Shown piece by piece: positions 9,237 to 18,026 of a stretch of DNA of 64,000 bases; within the stretch, counting starts at the first letter, position 1; every line of letters starts with the position of its first letter. The stretch is taken from positions 1 to 64,000 of IMG/VR virus record IMGVR_UViG_3300030329_005017; one strand, 5' to 3'. A model generated the notes under the pieces. It was not told the origin of the DNA. It did not search any database and saw only the letters and a program-made list of their open reading frames with translations. The position numbers were made by a program, and so were the translations under genes. Origin of the DNA: a virus.

Positions 9237-11054
9237 ATGCCAGACTATCAATCAACAAGACAGGCAACTAAACAAACGCCTAATATTAGTTACCTTTCAA
9301 AAGACTTTGATTCTATTAAAGCGGATCTAATAGATTATCTGCAAAGATATTTTCCAGATGACTATAGAGACTTTAATGATGCTTCTGGTGGAATGGCTAT
9401 TGTTGAGCTATTAGCTTATATAGGCGACACTATGTCGTTCTATATTGATAGGCAGGTTAATGAAGGCTTTTTAGATAGAGCAATAGAAGAAAAGAATATT
9501 TTTTCTCTGGCTCAAAACTTAGGATATAAGCCCAAGTTTGCCAGACCTGCTGTAGTGGAGCTATCAGTTAGTGCTACTTTTGATGATGCTACTTCTGGTG
9601 ATTCTTCTTTTGTATTAAAGAAGGGTTCCAAGGTTGTTACTAACTTTGAACCTTCAATAGAGTTTGAAACTTTAAATGATGCTGATTTTGGAAGCGCAAC
9701 CAATAGAGTCACAACAAAAATAGGAAACACTACTCAGTATTCTATCACAAGCCTTTCTGCTATGGCTGGCTCTACGAGAACATTTTCATACAAAGTTGGC
9801 GATGCTATTCCTTTTTTAAAGTTAACTTTACCCGATAGCAATATAACAGAGATAGTTTCTGTAACAGCGTCGGATGGTAAAGAGTATTTTGAAGTTGATA
9901 ATTTAGCACAAGGTCAAATATTTACAGGATATAAAAACACAACTTCTTCTTCGGGCGATGCGGAGTATATTCTTCAATATAAAAAGATACCTTATAGGTT
10001 CACTCGTCATGTATCAAGCAACGGCGATACTTCTATTATTTTTGGTTCGGGGACTACTGACTTACAAGATTCTGAAATAATACCAAACCCCGAAGATTTT
10101 GTATTACCACCCACTCTAAGAGGCTCACCTTCTGGTTTTGCTCCGGCAGTTGTAGATTCTTCTAATTTTTTGAAAACAAGTGGGCTTGGGTATGCGCCAA
10201 GAGATGTTACCATAGATATCAAGTATAGATATGGTGGTGGTAATGCTACCAATGTTGGCCCAAGAACTTTGGACTCATTTGTGTCGAGAGTTATTTCATT
10301 TAAGAATTCTAATTTCTCTACTTCTAATCCTGTAGTAGCTCAAAATGTGTTAGGAACCTTAAGTATTAGTAATGTTGAGCAAGCCATTGGTGGCGCAGAT
10401 AGAGAAGGAAGAACAGCTATTAGACAAAATGCGTTACAATTTTTTAACTCTCAAAATAGAGCAGTTACATTAGAAGATTATCAAGTAAGAGTTTTATCAA
10501 TGCCAACAGAGTTTGGCTCTGTGTTTAGAAGTTATGCAAGAAAAGATCCCAATAACACATTGGGTGTTGAGCTTATTACACTAGCTCGTAATGCTTCTGG
10601 CGTATTAACATTACCTACAGGGGCATTACAAAATAATATAGAAACTTATCTTAGACAGTTCAAATCATTTTCTGATACTGTAAGAATTACAGCTGGTCGT
10701 ATTTGTGATATTGGTATTGAATTTACTATTGTTCCTAACCAAGACTTTAATGTTAATGATGCTTTGTTAGATTGTTTTGTTTTGTTGAAACGTATTTTTA
10801 TTTTAGAGAATACTAACTTTGGTGCTACTATGGTAATTTCTAATTTTACATCTAGATTACAGGCACTGACTAAAGTTAGGTCTGTAGTAGATTTTAAGAT
10901 AACAAGTAAATCTGGTATTATTGATGGTCGCTCATATTCGGCTTATCAATGTAATATACCAGCTAACACTGAAAATGGAATTGTATATTTTCCCGAAGAT
11001 ACTTGTTGGGAACTCAAGTATCCGAATTTTGACATTGTTGGGAGAACCTCATAA
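9237..11054 (+). CDS. gp6: Baseplate wedge protein gp6 (gpJ-like)
   Basis: 605 residues. The start (ISYLSKDFDSIKADLIDYLQ, then RDFNDASGGMAIVELLAYIGD and MSFYIDRQVNEGFLDRA) is the hallmark of T4 gp6/P2 gpJ proteins, which form the dimeric wedge ring of the baseplate. A later block, with EGRTAIRQNALQFFNSQNRA and VTLEDYQVRVLSMP (residues about 385-425), is the conserved gpJ core. The length is close to T4 gp6 (660). A translational overlap (TAATG) couples it to the next gene. Confidence 0.9.
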   Translation: MPDYQSTRQATKQTPNISYLSKDFDSIKADLIDYLQRYFPDDYRDFNDASGGMAIVELLAYIGDTMSFYIDRQVNEGFLDRAIEEKNIFSLAQNLGYKPKFARPAVVELSVSATFDDATSGDSSFVLKKGSKVVTNFEPSIEFETLNDADFGSATNRVTTKIGNTTQYSITSLSAMAGSTRTFSYKVGDAIPFLKLTLPDSNITEIVSVTASDGKEYFEVDNLAQGQIFTGYKNTTSSSGDAEYILQYKKIPYRFTRHVSSNGDTSIIFGSGTTDLQDSEIIPNPEDFVLPPTLRGSPSGFAPAVVDSSNFLKTSGLGYAPRDVTIDIKYRYGGGNATNVGPRTLDSFVSRVISFKNSNFSTSNPVVAQNVLGTLSISNVEQAIGGADREGRTAIRQNALQFFNSQNRAVTLEDYQVRVLSMPTEFGSVFRSYARKDPNNTLGVELITLARNASGVLTLPTGALQNNIETYLRQFKSFSDTVRITAGRICDIGIEFTIVPNQDFNVNDALLDCFVLLKRIFILENTNFGATMVISNFTSRLQALTKVRSVVDFKITSKSGIIDGRSYSAYQCNIPANTENGIVYFPEDTCWELKYPNFDIVGRTS

Positions 11055-12601
11055 TGGCCACTATAGCAAGAGCTTTTGCAACTAAAGATACATGGATTAC
11101 TGAACAAAGTGTTACATCAAACTTTGGGGCTTCTCCTATATTGGAAACATGGACTAAGTTTAACTCTACTTTAGCTGATCCAGTAAAACAAAGATCCAGA
11201 ATATTAATACAGTTTGACTTATCAGCATTAAGTTCAAGTATTGTAAGTTTGGCTAAATATCCTGATCCAAGAACAGACTCTACTGTTACTGCTTTCTTGT
11301 GTATGAAAAATGCAAAGCATGGTCAAGTTCAAGCTGAAAACTTTACACTTGATGTTTTTCCGCTAACTGCTGCTTGGACAGAAGGTCAAGGTGTGGATAA
11401 TGACACCTTTAGTCAAACTGGTTATGCTAACGCCATTAGCGCTTCTAATACTAATGCTTGGAACTATAACAGAGGTGGAACTGGTGGTAATGTATATATT
11501 GGTTGGGACAATAGAGAGTATGACTCTAATAGTGCTTCTCAATATTTTGAAACTGGTCAAGAAGATTTAAAAGTAGATGTGACAGATTACTTCAAAGCTT
11601 ATTTAAACTACGCTACAGGAACAAGTGTGGCTGCTGGTGGTAGTGCTGACTATGGCTTTATGGTTCGTATGTCGGACGCTCAAGAGTGTATAACAGCCGG
11701 TGAAGCAACTTCTGCTGGCGTAGCTACGGCTACAGTTTCTTCAAGTTTTTATAGTAAGAAGTTTTATAGTAGGCAAACCAATACAAGGAAACAGCCATAC
11801 ATTCAGATGGAATGGCCTGGAGAAATAAAAGATAATAGAAATAGTATTGTGTTTGGCAAGACAGCTAACTTGTATTATTATAGTTTGATAAATGGTGAGT
11901 TAGCAGACTTAAATGATTCGGGTCCATTTCCTGGCTATGTTAACTTAAGTGGTAATGGAACGAGTTTGGCAGCTGCTGTAGGAGGAAACTTGACAGCTAG
12001 TCGTGTTTCTAAAGGAATATACAAGCTAGCTATTGGGTCAGCTACTAATGGAGCCGGTGGAGCAAGCCCACTTACAGGTATTAATATTGCTGCCTCAAGC
12101 AGCACAGCATTTGTGGATACTTGGGTTGTTACAACCGCGGGTGAAGAGATATCTAATAGCTTCTCTTTTGATTGCACTCTACCTGTATCTGGTTTTCAAG
12201 ACTTTAAGACAGCTAACTATGAAGTATCTTTTGGTAACTTAAGAAACAGATACGAGCAGGGAACGTATCAACGAGTTAGAGTCTTTGTAAGAGACAAGAC
12301 AACTCAATGGCAGGCAGTAACGGGAACAAGCACAGCTATGAGCAATAGTGTTATTCAAAGTGGCACCGTAGAGATAAGAGAGTTAGTAACAAATGATGTT
12401 GAAGTGCCAGCCTTTGGTCTTTCATTTGATAAAGACGGTAACTATTTTGATTTGGACGCAAGCTTGCTGTATGAGGGCATGAGATACAAAGTTGTGTTAA
12501 AATTGAACGCAAAGGGCGAAATATTACATTACGACAAACCGAATGATTGGAACTTCCAAATAGGTAATGTATATGACATAGACTATAAGTCGGGATATTA
12601 A
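11054..12601 (+). CDS. Structural protein with DNRLRE/CBM-like beta domain
   Basis: 515 residues. Residues about 8-250 follow the layout of DNRLRE-type beta-sandwich domains: ATKDTWITEQSVTSNFGASP, then RSRILIQFDLSAL, VTAFLCMKNA, LDVFPLTAAWTEGQG, and a YDSNSASQYFETGQEDLKVD strand before the last edge. These domains are common in extracellular and virion surface proteins. The C-terminal half is a further beta-rich region without a recognised family. Its place between gp6 and the gpI/gp7-like gene suggests a baseplate or fibre-anchor protein. Confidence 0.6.
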   Translation: MATIARAFATKDTWITEQSVTSNFGASPILETWTKFNSTLADPVKQRSRILIQFDLSALSSSIVSLAKYPDPRTDSTVTAFLCMKNAKHGQVQAENFTLDVFPLTAAWTEGQGVDNDTFSQTGYANAISASNTNAWNYNRGGTGGNVYIGWDNREYDSNSASQYFETGQEDLKVDVTDYFKAYLNYATGTSVAAGGSADYGFMVRMSDAQECITAGEATSAGVATATVSSSFYSKKFYSRQTNTRKQPYIQMEWPGEIKDNRNSIVFGKTANLYYYSLINGELADLNDSGPFPGYVNLSGNGTSLAAAVGGNLTASRVSKGIYKLAIGSATNGAGGASPLTGINIAASSSTAFVDTWVVTTAGEEISNSFSFDCTLPVSGFQDFKTANYEVSFGNLRNRYEQGTYQRVRVFVRDKTTQWQAVTGTSTAMSNSVIQSGTVEIRELVTNDVEVPAFGLSFDKDGNYFDLDASLLYEGMRYKVVLKLNAKGEILHYDKPNDWNFQIGNVYDIDYKSGY

Positions 12602-12604
12602 TAA

Positions 12605-15600
12605 ATGGCTGATGGAATAACATTTGATAGTTTAGTAGCCTCTCTATCGGGACTAGGTGCTGCTAGTGGTCAGTTGGCAGATATCTCTGCCACTGGTCGT
12701 AGCGCTAGAGTTCTGCCTCTTATTGACTATAATGATTTTTCTCAACACATCTTCTTTGGTAATGCAGTAAGAAAATATGACTCAGTAAGAAAGAAGATTA
12801 TTAATGAGTATCCTATTGGTCTTTCTGGTTTATCCGCTGGCGCTGAATTAACCAGTGATGCAAACGCAGGAATTAAAGCAGTTTTTGAAGTAGATAAGTT
12901 TCGTAAAGAAGCTGATGGCTTTACCTTGTATGTGTTAGATAGGCTTGGCGTTACTGGTAACACTTCTGGTAATGTAAATGCTACTTCTAACAATACTGTT
13001 TTAGCCAAAAATCAAAAAGGTGAAAGTGTCCCCCTTATAGCTGTATATAGAAATACGAGCAATGCTATCACTGGTAGCCAAACAGGAATGATAGAATCTA
13101 TTTCTGCAAGGGCACATAACTACGAAAGCGAACAACTTAATGTTATAGATCAAACTGCTGGCACCGCTACTGAAATAGTAGGAACCTCTAGTGGTGTTCA
13201 TCGTTCTCAAGTTATCTTTGGCTCTACTGCTGAAACTATTATTACAAGAGCGGAGAAACTACAGAACTTATTGCCGGCCACATTGTTTACAGGTGATGAT
13301 CAAGATGTGTTGGCGCGGCTGTTAGCCGCTTTTGGTGATGAGCTAGATGAGATAAAAGCTTTTGCCAATCAAATACCAGCAGTAAAAAACATAGACTATG
13401 GTGAGATTAATAGAACTCCAAGCAAATTTATTCCTGTATTTCTAAAACAGTTTGGGGTTCAAGTATTTGAAAACGCAAGAAAGAGTGCTGTTGTTGATAG
13501 TATTATTGAGGCTTCACCGAGTGGATATACAACTCAACAGATAAACTACGAGATTTGGAATAGAATACTTAATAATGTAATGCACCTTATCAAAACTAAA
13601 GGCACAAGAGAAACTTTGGAGTCTATTGGTAGAATATACGGTGTAGATAGAAACTTTTTGAAGGTAAATGAATATTCTATTTTTGCAAAACCCATTCAAG
13701 TAACGGAAGTAGAAGAAGTTGATGTACCAGCCCTTTATGCTACAGGTTCTAACTTTGTTCAAACGGTAGCTAATAAGTCAGCTTCTGTTTTTGACTTTCA
13801 ACCTAGTGATAACTTTACTATTGAGATGAGAGTATCGGCAACGGGAACTTCTACTACAGGGCATACATTACTTGTTCATCCAAAGTATCGTATCGAGCTA
13901 GACCCATCGGGACAAGTATCGTTTAAGTCTGTAGCTACTGCTTCCTTATCGGCTCAAACTACTCAATCTTCTATATCAAGTTTTATTCAAGGTGCGGGTA
14001 GTGCTAATAACTTCTTAAATGTAGCAGTGAGTCGCTCTGGTGATACCATTAATGTATATGCGATGGTATTGTCTGCAACTCCATCGGGGGGTTATGAATC
14101 AGTAGTAACCGAAACTGCATCAACAAGTCAAACTACGGGATACACTTTATCAGCAGTTAACTTAAGTTCTAGTGGTGGCTCTAGTTCTTTCCCATCTTAT
14201 TTTCCTGGCAGCGGTGATACGAGATTTACAGGGTATATGCATGAAGTTAGAGTGTGGAATGTGGCCTTGAAGCAGGTTGACTTGGAAGAACATACTAAAA
14301 ACTTTGAATCAGTTTCGTTTCAAGGATCAACCGCTACAGATACATATGCCGGCATTAGTAATGCCGCCACTTATAGTAGCCTGTCTGCTCATTATAAACT
14401 TAAAGAGGATATGGTGTTACAAAATCCATACAACTTTATTGTAGACTCTACTACTGCAGGTAACTCTGCAACTCCTGTAAGCTTCTCTGACATCTCTACG
14501 AAGAGATATAGGGTATTCAGTGATATGAGAAAGATAGCTGGTTATAAGCCAGCAGGGCTTGCTGCAGACAATGATAGAATACGCCAAGATGCTATTGATG
14601 GAGCTATCCAAGATACAGGATACATTAGTATTAGTTTGAATCCCATAAACGCTATTAATAGAAGTATTAAAAATTATTTTAATAACATTTCGCCTCCTAA
14701 CTTATTGGGCGATCCCGAAGACTTGTATAAGTCTTCTTATAAAGGAGAGTTTCAAAAGAGGTGGCACGAAATAACTTCTCAATGGGGGTTAGCAGTTAAT
14801 AGTGGCGATACTTTAGCAGGCGACACTGGTTGGGCGCTCACTGGAAAAAGTCAAGGTGTAACTGGATCTACGGTTGGGTTAGCTGACTTGAATAGGTTTG
14901 TTAAAGGAATGGAAAACTTTAATGATACATTTGGTGGTATTTTTCAATTCGCTCAACAGTTTTTGCCAGCTAAAAGCGGACTACTAGCTGAAGGCCTTTT
15001 TGTAGAAAACCACTTATTAGAAAGATCAAAGATGAGAAGGCAGTTTGGCTTTAGAGAGTCAAGCGGCACCGGCTTTGTTGGCGCACCTACCACAAGTGGA
15101 GACATTGGTCATCTTTCTGATGATGTAGCAGCAGTTTCTTATAACCAAACACCTAGTGTATTTCCGGTAGAAACGAAATATATTGCTATTGATACTCATT
15201 ATACAGGAAGTAACTTGGCTCTTACTGGTGCCTCTAGTGCGAATACGACAGCGTTAGCAGCATCGGCAGCTACTACAGCTTCATTTATGGGCTATATGTA
15301 TGATGGGCTTCAACAGACTATAACCAACTCTGTTACATCAGATAGAGCTATTCCTAATTTATCCACAGGAAGCACTGTTAATGCTCCTCGTTTTTCACCA
15401 ACCCGAGTTGGAAGATTTCTACCAGTAAAAGTTATGCCTGCGGCTGGAGCAGCTTCTGTTATTGATGTTACTTTAGATAAGTTACTGATTTCGCCATCTG
15501 CGTCACCTATTGATAATAATGTAAGAGCTATTATTAAAGGCACAGCTAGACTACTAACCAAAGGACGTTCTTTTAAAACAGATCAACCAGCCTTAAGGTT

Positions 15601-15976
15601 TGAGTTTCCGGCGTCTGCTGATGGAACTAACTTTTTTGAAGCTACTATTGGCAACATATCACAAGGTCAAGGTAGAGTTATAAAAAATAAAGACACACAA
15701 CTTACATCCACATTGGAAACAGAATCTGTAGAGTTTGAGCTTAGGTTAGCCCGTGTCGTAACATCATTAACTGCTGTTAATGCTAGCATTGGCGTTACTC
15801 AAGCAAGAGTAGATGATTCTGTTTCTGGCTCTATAGGTATTGTGCCTATTAGAATAGTTAATCTTTTTAATAATGACGCTAATGTATTCAGAGTTGCTGT
15901 AAATACTGACTCAACAAAGGATACTGAATTTATTAGACAACTTGCCGATCAAGGCGGAGTAAGGGTTACATCATAG
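12605..15976 (+). CDS. Baseplate wedge protein (gpI/gp7-like) with LamG insert
   Basis: 1123 residues. Residues about 222-360 match the P2 gpI/T4 gp7 type tail-protein pattern: LPATLFTGDDQDVLARLLAA, FGDELDEIKAFANQIP, FIPVFLKQFGVQ, and LIKTKGTRETLESIGRIYG. A LamG/concanavalin-like beta sandwich is inserted at about 389-570 (FDFQPSDNFTIEMRVSA at the start, FTGYMHEVRVWNVAL at the end). The gpI-type text resumes in the next 150 residues (SISLNPINAINRSIKNYF). In T4, gp7 links wedges and carries peripheral proteins. The LamG insertion probably displays a glycan-binding surface, an inference from the fold. Confidence 0.66.
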   Translation: MADGITFDSLVASLSGLGAASGQLADISATGRSARVLPLIDYNDFSQHIFFGNAVRKYDSVRKKIINEYPIGLSGLSAGAELTSDANAGIKAVFEVDKFRKEADGFTLYVLDRLGVTGNTSGNVNATSNNTVLAKNQKGESVPLIAVYRNTSNAITGSQTGMIESISARAHNYESEQLNVIDQTAGTATEIVGTSSGVHRSQVIFGSTAETIITRAEKLQNLLPATLFTGDDQDVLARLLAAFGDELDEIKAFANQIPAVKNIDYGEINRTPSKFIPVFLKQFGVQVFENARKSAVVDSIIEASPSGYTTQQINYEIWNRILNNVMHLIKTKGTRETLESIGRIYGVDRNFLKVNEYSIFAKPIQVTEVEEVDVPALYATGSNFVQTVANKSASVFDFQPSDNFTIEMRVSATGTSTTGHTLLVHPKYRIELDPSGQVSFKSVATASLSAQTTQSSISSFIQGAGSANNFLNVAVSRSGDTINVYAMVLSATPSGGYESVVTETASTSQTTGYTLSAVNLSSSGGSSSFPSYFPGSGDTRFTGYMHEVRVWNVALKQVDLEEHTKNFESVSFQGSTATDTYAGISNAATYSSLSAHYKLKEDMVLQNPYNFIVDSTTAGNSATPVSFSDISTKRYRVFSDMRKIAGYKPAGLAADNDRIRQDAIDGAIQDTGYISISLNPINAINRSIKNYFNNISPPNLLGDPEDLYKSSYKGEFQKRWHEITSQWGLAVNSGDTLAGDTGWALTGKSQGVTGSTVGLADLNRFVKGMENFNDTFGGIFQFAQQFLPAKSGLLAEGLFVENHLLERSKMRRQFGFRESSGTGFVGAPTTSGDIGHLSDDVAAVSYNQTPSVFPVETKYIAIDTHYTGSNLALTGASSANTTALAASAATTASFMGYMYDGLQQTITNSVTSDRAIPNLSTGSTVNAPRFSPTRVGRFLPVKVMPAAGAASVIDVTLDKLLISPSASPIDNNVRAIIKGTARLLTKGRSFKTDQPALRFEFPASADGTNFFEATIGNISQGQGRVIKNKDTQLTSTLETESVEFELRLARVVTSLTAVNASIGVTQARVDDSVSGSIGIVPIRIVNLFNNDANVFRVAVNTDSTKDTEFIRQLADQGGVRVTS

Positions 15977-15986
15977 GAGATAAAAA

Positions 15987-16490
15987 ATGGATTACAAATA
16001 TATTTCTAAGTATCAACAGTTTAGTAATGATGAGTTAAAGGAACTAGAAAATACTATTATTAAAAACCATCCAGATGATATTGATAATATTATAGAAGTA
16101 GGAACCAAGGCAGGATTTGCTACATTAATGCTTTCTAGTATTTCCAAGAATGTTATTACTGTAGATGAGCCAGCATTTTGGAGTCCTTCTGTTAGGGATC
16201 ATTTGGATCTAAACAAGATTCATAATGTTAAGGTTCGTAATGAACGAGATATTTTAACAGTATTAGAGCAAGAAATAAAGAACAAGCCAGAAGTTATTTA
16301 TATTGATTCTGTTCCTAATGAAATAACTCCTTTTCTAAATGTAGTTAAGAAGTTTCAAAAAACTGCTTCAGATTATAAAAGTGTTACTATTGTGTATAGA
16401 ACAGAAGATGGCTTTGAAAGTGAAAAGTTAGAAGCTTTTAAAAAGACACCTAAAAAGAAACCCGCTGCTGAGGATAGTGTTAGCGGCTAA
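15987..16490 (+). CDS. Methyltransferase-like Rossmann protein
   Basis: 167 residues. The sequence NIIEVGTKAGFATLMLSS (residues about 36-54) resembles motif I of class I SAM methyltransferases, followed by a strand ending VITVDEP as motif II and VIYIDSVP as a later core strand. The C-terminus is a Lys/Pro-rich tail. The protein is shorter than most functional methyltransferases, so it may be degenerate or non-catalytic. It sits inside a structural gene block, where an enzyme is unexpected; modifying a virion protein is one possible role. Confidence 0.5.
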   Translation: MDYKYISKYQQFSNDELKELENTIIKNHPDDIDNIIEVGTKAGFATLMLSSISKNVITVDEPAFWSPSVRDHLDLNKIHNVKVRNERDILTVLEQEIKNKPEVIYIDSVPNEITPFLNVVKKFQKTASDYKSVTIVYRTEDGFESEKLEAFKKTPKKKPAAEDSVSG

Positions 16491-16555
16491 ACTTATTTTT
16501 AAAAACTATTTATTTTGTATATTTTATTTATTAAAATAAAAGAAAAGGAAATACT
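16491..16555 (+). other. AT-rich spacer with small hairpin
   Basis: 65-nt gap between the methyltransferase-like gene and the first fibre gene. It is almost pure A/T and holds a perfect 8-bp inverted repeat, TTTTATTT at 16522-16529 and AAATAAAA at 16534-16541, with a 4-nt loop. It is followed by the Shine-Dalgarno AAAAGGAAA. The stem has no G-C pairs, so a strong terminator is unlikely. It may hold a late promoter, but I see no clear TATAAATA. Confidence 0.35.
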
Positions 16556-17125
16556 ATGGCATTCTTAGATTCAACAACCGCAGTCATCGACGCGATTTTA
16601 ACTCGTAAGGGCAGGGAGCTTCTTGCAAAAAACGATGGTAGTTTTCAGATTACTAAGTTTGCCTTTGGCGATGACGAAATAAATTATCAGCTTTATGATG
16701 CTACTAAGGCAACCAATCAAGATGCAGACATCCTTAGTCTTCCTGTATTGGAGCCTATTTCAAATGAAAATGTCGCACTACTTTATAGACTTATTTCATT
16801 ACCACAAGGGACGCTTAAGATTGCAACTCTAAGTGTTACTCCTACGGTTGGTACTGTAGATTATGGCGACGATCTTAGTATTACTGTTTCTACTGATAAT
16901 GGTACTGATGGTCAAGGCTACGCAGCTACATCTAGAGATCCTGACATTGCAAGGTTGGCTTCACCTACTGTTGGAGTTGATAATGCTGTAGGTACCTTTA
17001 CAATAAGAACAGGTGCTAATGCAGGTAGCAAGTCTGGCACTACCATTATTGACATAACAGGCATTAACACCGGAGCAAGAAAAGAGGTAACCCTTACTGT
17101 AAGCGCATCAGGCACTACAACATAG
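16556..17125 (+). CDS. Tail-collar-fibre-like adaptor with Ig-like domain
   Basis: 189 residues. The N-terminus (AILTRKGRELLAKNDGSFQI, then TKFAFGDDEINY) resembles the beginning of phage collar-fibre proteins, which read roughly LT-x-AG-x-x-LA, then ITKFALGDG. From about residue 85 to the end there is one Ig-like beta domain (IATLSVTPTVGTVDYGDDLS at its start, EVTLTVSASG at its end), of the bacterial-Ig type seen on phage surfaces. It heads the fibre gene block and is likely a fibre attachment or decoration protein. The family assignment is by eye only. Confidence 0.55.
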   Translation: MAFLDSTTAVIDAILTRKGRELLAKNDGSFQITKFAFGDDEINYQLYDATKATNQDADILSLPVLEPISNENVALLYRLISLPQGTLKIATLSVTPTVGTVDYGDDLSITVSTDNGTDGQGYAATSRDPDIARLASPTVGVDNAVGTFTIRTGANAGSKSGTTIIDITGINTGARKEVTLTVSASGTTT

Positions 17126-17135
17126 GAAATAAATT

Positions 17136-18011
17136 ATGGCAATTAACACATTCGATTTAGATAGAGATGTTACAACTGCAGCAGTAATATCAAAAACTAA
17201 CTATGAAATAACAAGTCCTACTGCTGCTCAGAATAGAAGTATTGCCGCTTTTGTTATGGAAGCTACATCTACTGGTTTTTTGGTTAACTCTCAGGGCACT
17301 ACTACTACAACACCTCTTAGTTCAGCGTTTAGAAATATATCAAACTATTTCTTTTCGTCTTCTGCCGCTAATGCCATACCAGTAGCCCAGAATAATGTTA
17401 CTACTTCGGGTATCGCGAGAGTTATTACTATTGGTAGAGAGACAACTGATGACGCTATTCTTTCGGGTAGTGTTACGGCTACTTTTAGTTTTGGAACTGC
17501 ACAGAATAAGGTTATTGTTGATGTGCCAGAGACAACCGTGTCGGGTAGTGTGGGACAAAAAGGTGACTTGGTAGAAGCTTCGCAAACTACTAACATTGTA
17601 GGTACAGTGTTTTACGATAGTGGCACTTTGGTATTTCATGGTGGTGATAGTTCTAGAAATACTAACTTTCTAGATGCCGCTACTTCAGGCTTTCAGTTTG
17701 GAACTGGAGCCACAGCTAACACTATTGCTGTTAATAATCTTCAGTTTACAAGCCTTAATTTGATAAAGAGAAGTATGTTCTTTGTAAGAGCATTTAATAG
17801 AGAGTTTAACTTTACTAACAATCCTACTGCTATTACAAATGCCGTTGATGGTTCTGTTTCTTCTAACCTTACTGGCAATCCTACTACCTTTATTACTACT
17901 GTAGGTTTATATAATAGTGATAATGAATTGTTAGCGGTAGCAAAAACTTCGCCTCCGGTAAGAAAGGATTTTTCTACGGAGAAAATTTTTAATATTAGAC
18001 TACAATATTAA
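17136..18011 (+). CDS. Fibre/appendage protein with C-terminal GLYN module
   Basis: 291 residues, rich in Thr, Ser and Asn as phage fibres are. The last 39 residues start ITTVGLYNSDNELLAVAK and are shared with the next two gene products. The GLYxxDxxLLAVA pattern resembles the GLFDEDGDLIAVG motif of P2-type collar-fibre proteins. The preceding gene has the N-terminal half of that pattern, so the two may complement each other. No enzyme motif was seen. Confidence 0.58.
   Translation: MAINTFDLDRDVTTAAVISKTNYEITSPTAAQNRSIAAFVMEATSTGFLVNSQGTTTTTPLSSAFRNISNYFFSSSAANAIPVAQNNVTTSGIARVITIGRETTDDAILSGSVTATFSFGTAQNKVIVDVPETTVSGSVGQKGDLVEASQTTNIVGTVFYDSGTLVFHGGDSSRNTNFLDAATSGFQFGTGATANTIAVNNLQFTSLNLIKRSMFFVRAFNREFNFTNNPTAITNAVDGSVSSNLTGNPTTFITTVGLYNSDNELLAVAKTSPPVRKDFSTEKIFNIRLQY
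17892..18011 (+). repeat. GLYN module, copy 1 (39-residue C-terminal repeat)
   Basis: First of three copies of a 39-residue protein ending: ITTVGLYNSDNELLAVAK, then a Pro/Lys hinge, then a final strand ending LQY. The copies at 20265-20384 and 21270-21389 have exactly the same length and end flush with the stop codon. Confidence 0.7.
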
Positions 18012-18026
18012 TAGTGATCGCATGTT

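Noticed and set aside
12033-12242. A 69-residue + strand frame inside the DNRLRE protein gene
   Set aside because: It is in another frame of a gene with clear beta-domain structure and lacks a ribosome site.
16522-16541. TTTTATTT/AAATAAAA hairpin as a terminator
   Set aside because: All A-T pairs give a weak stem, and no separate T-run follows; it is followed directly by a Shine-Dalgarno.
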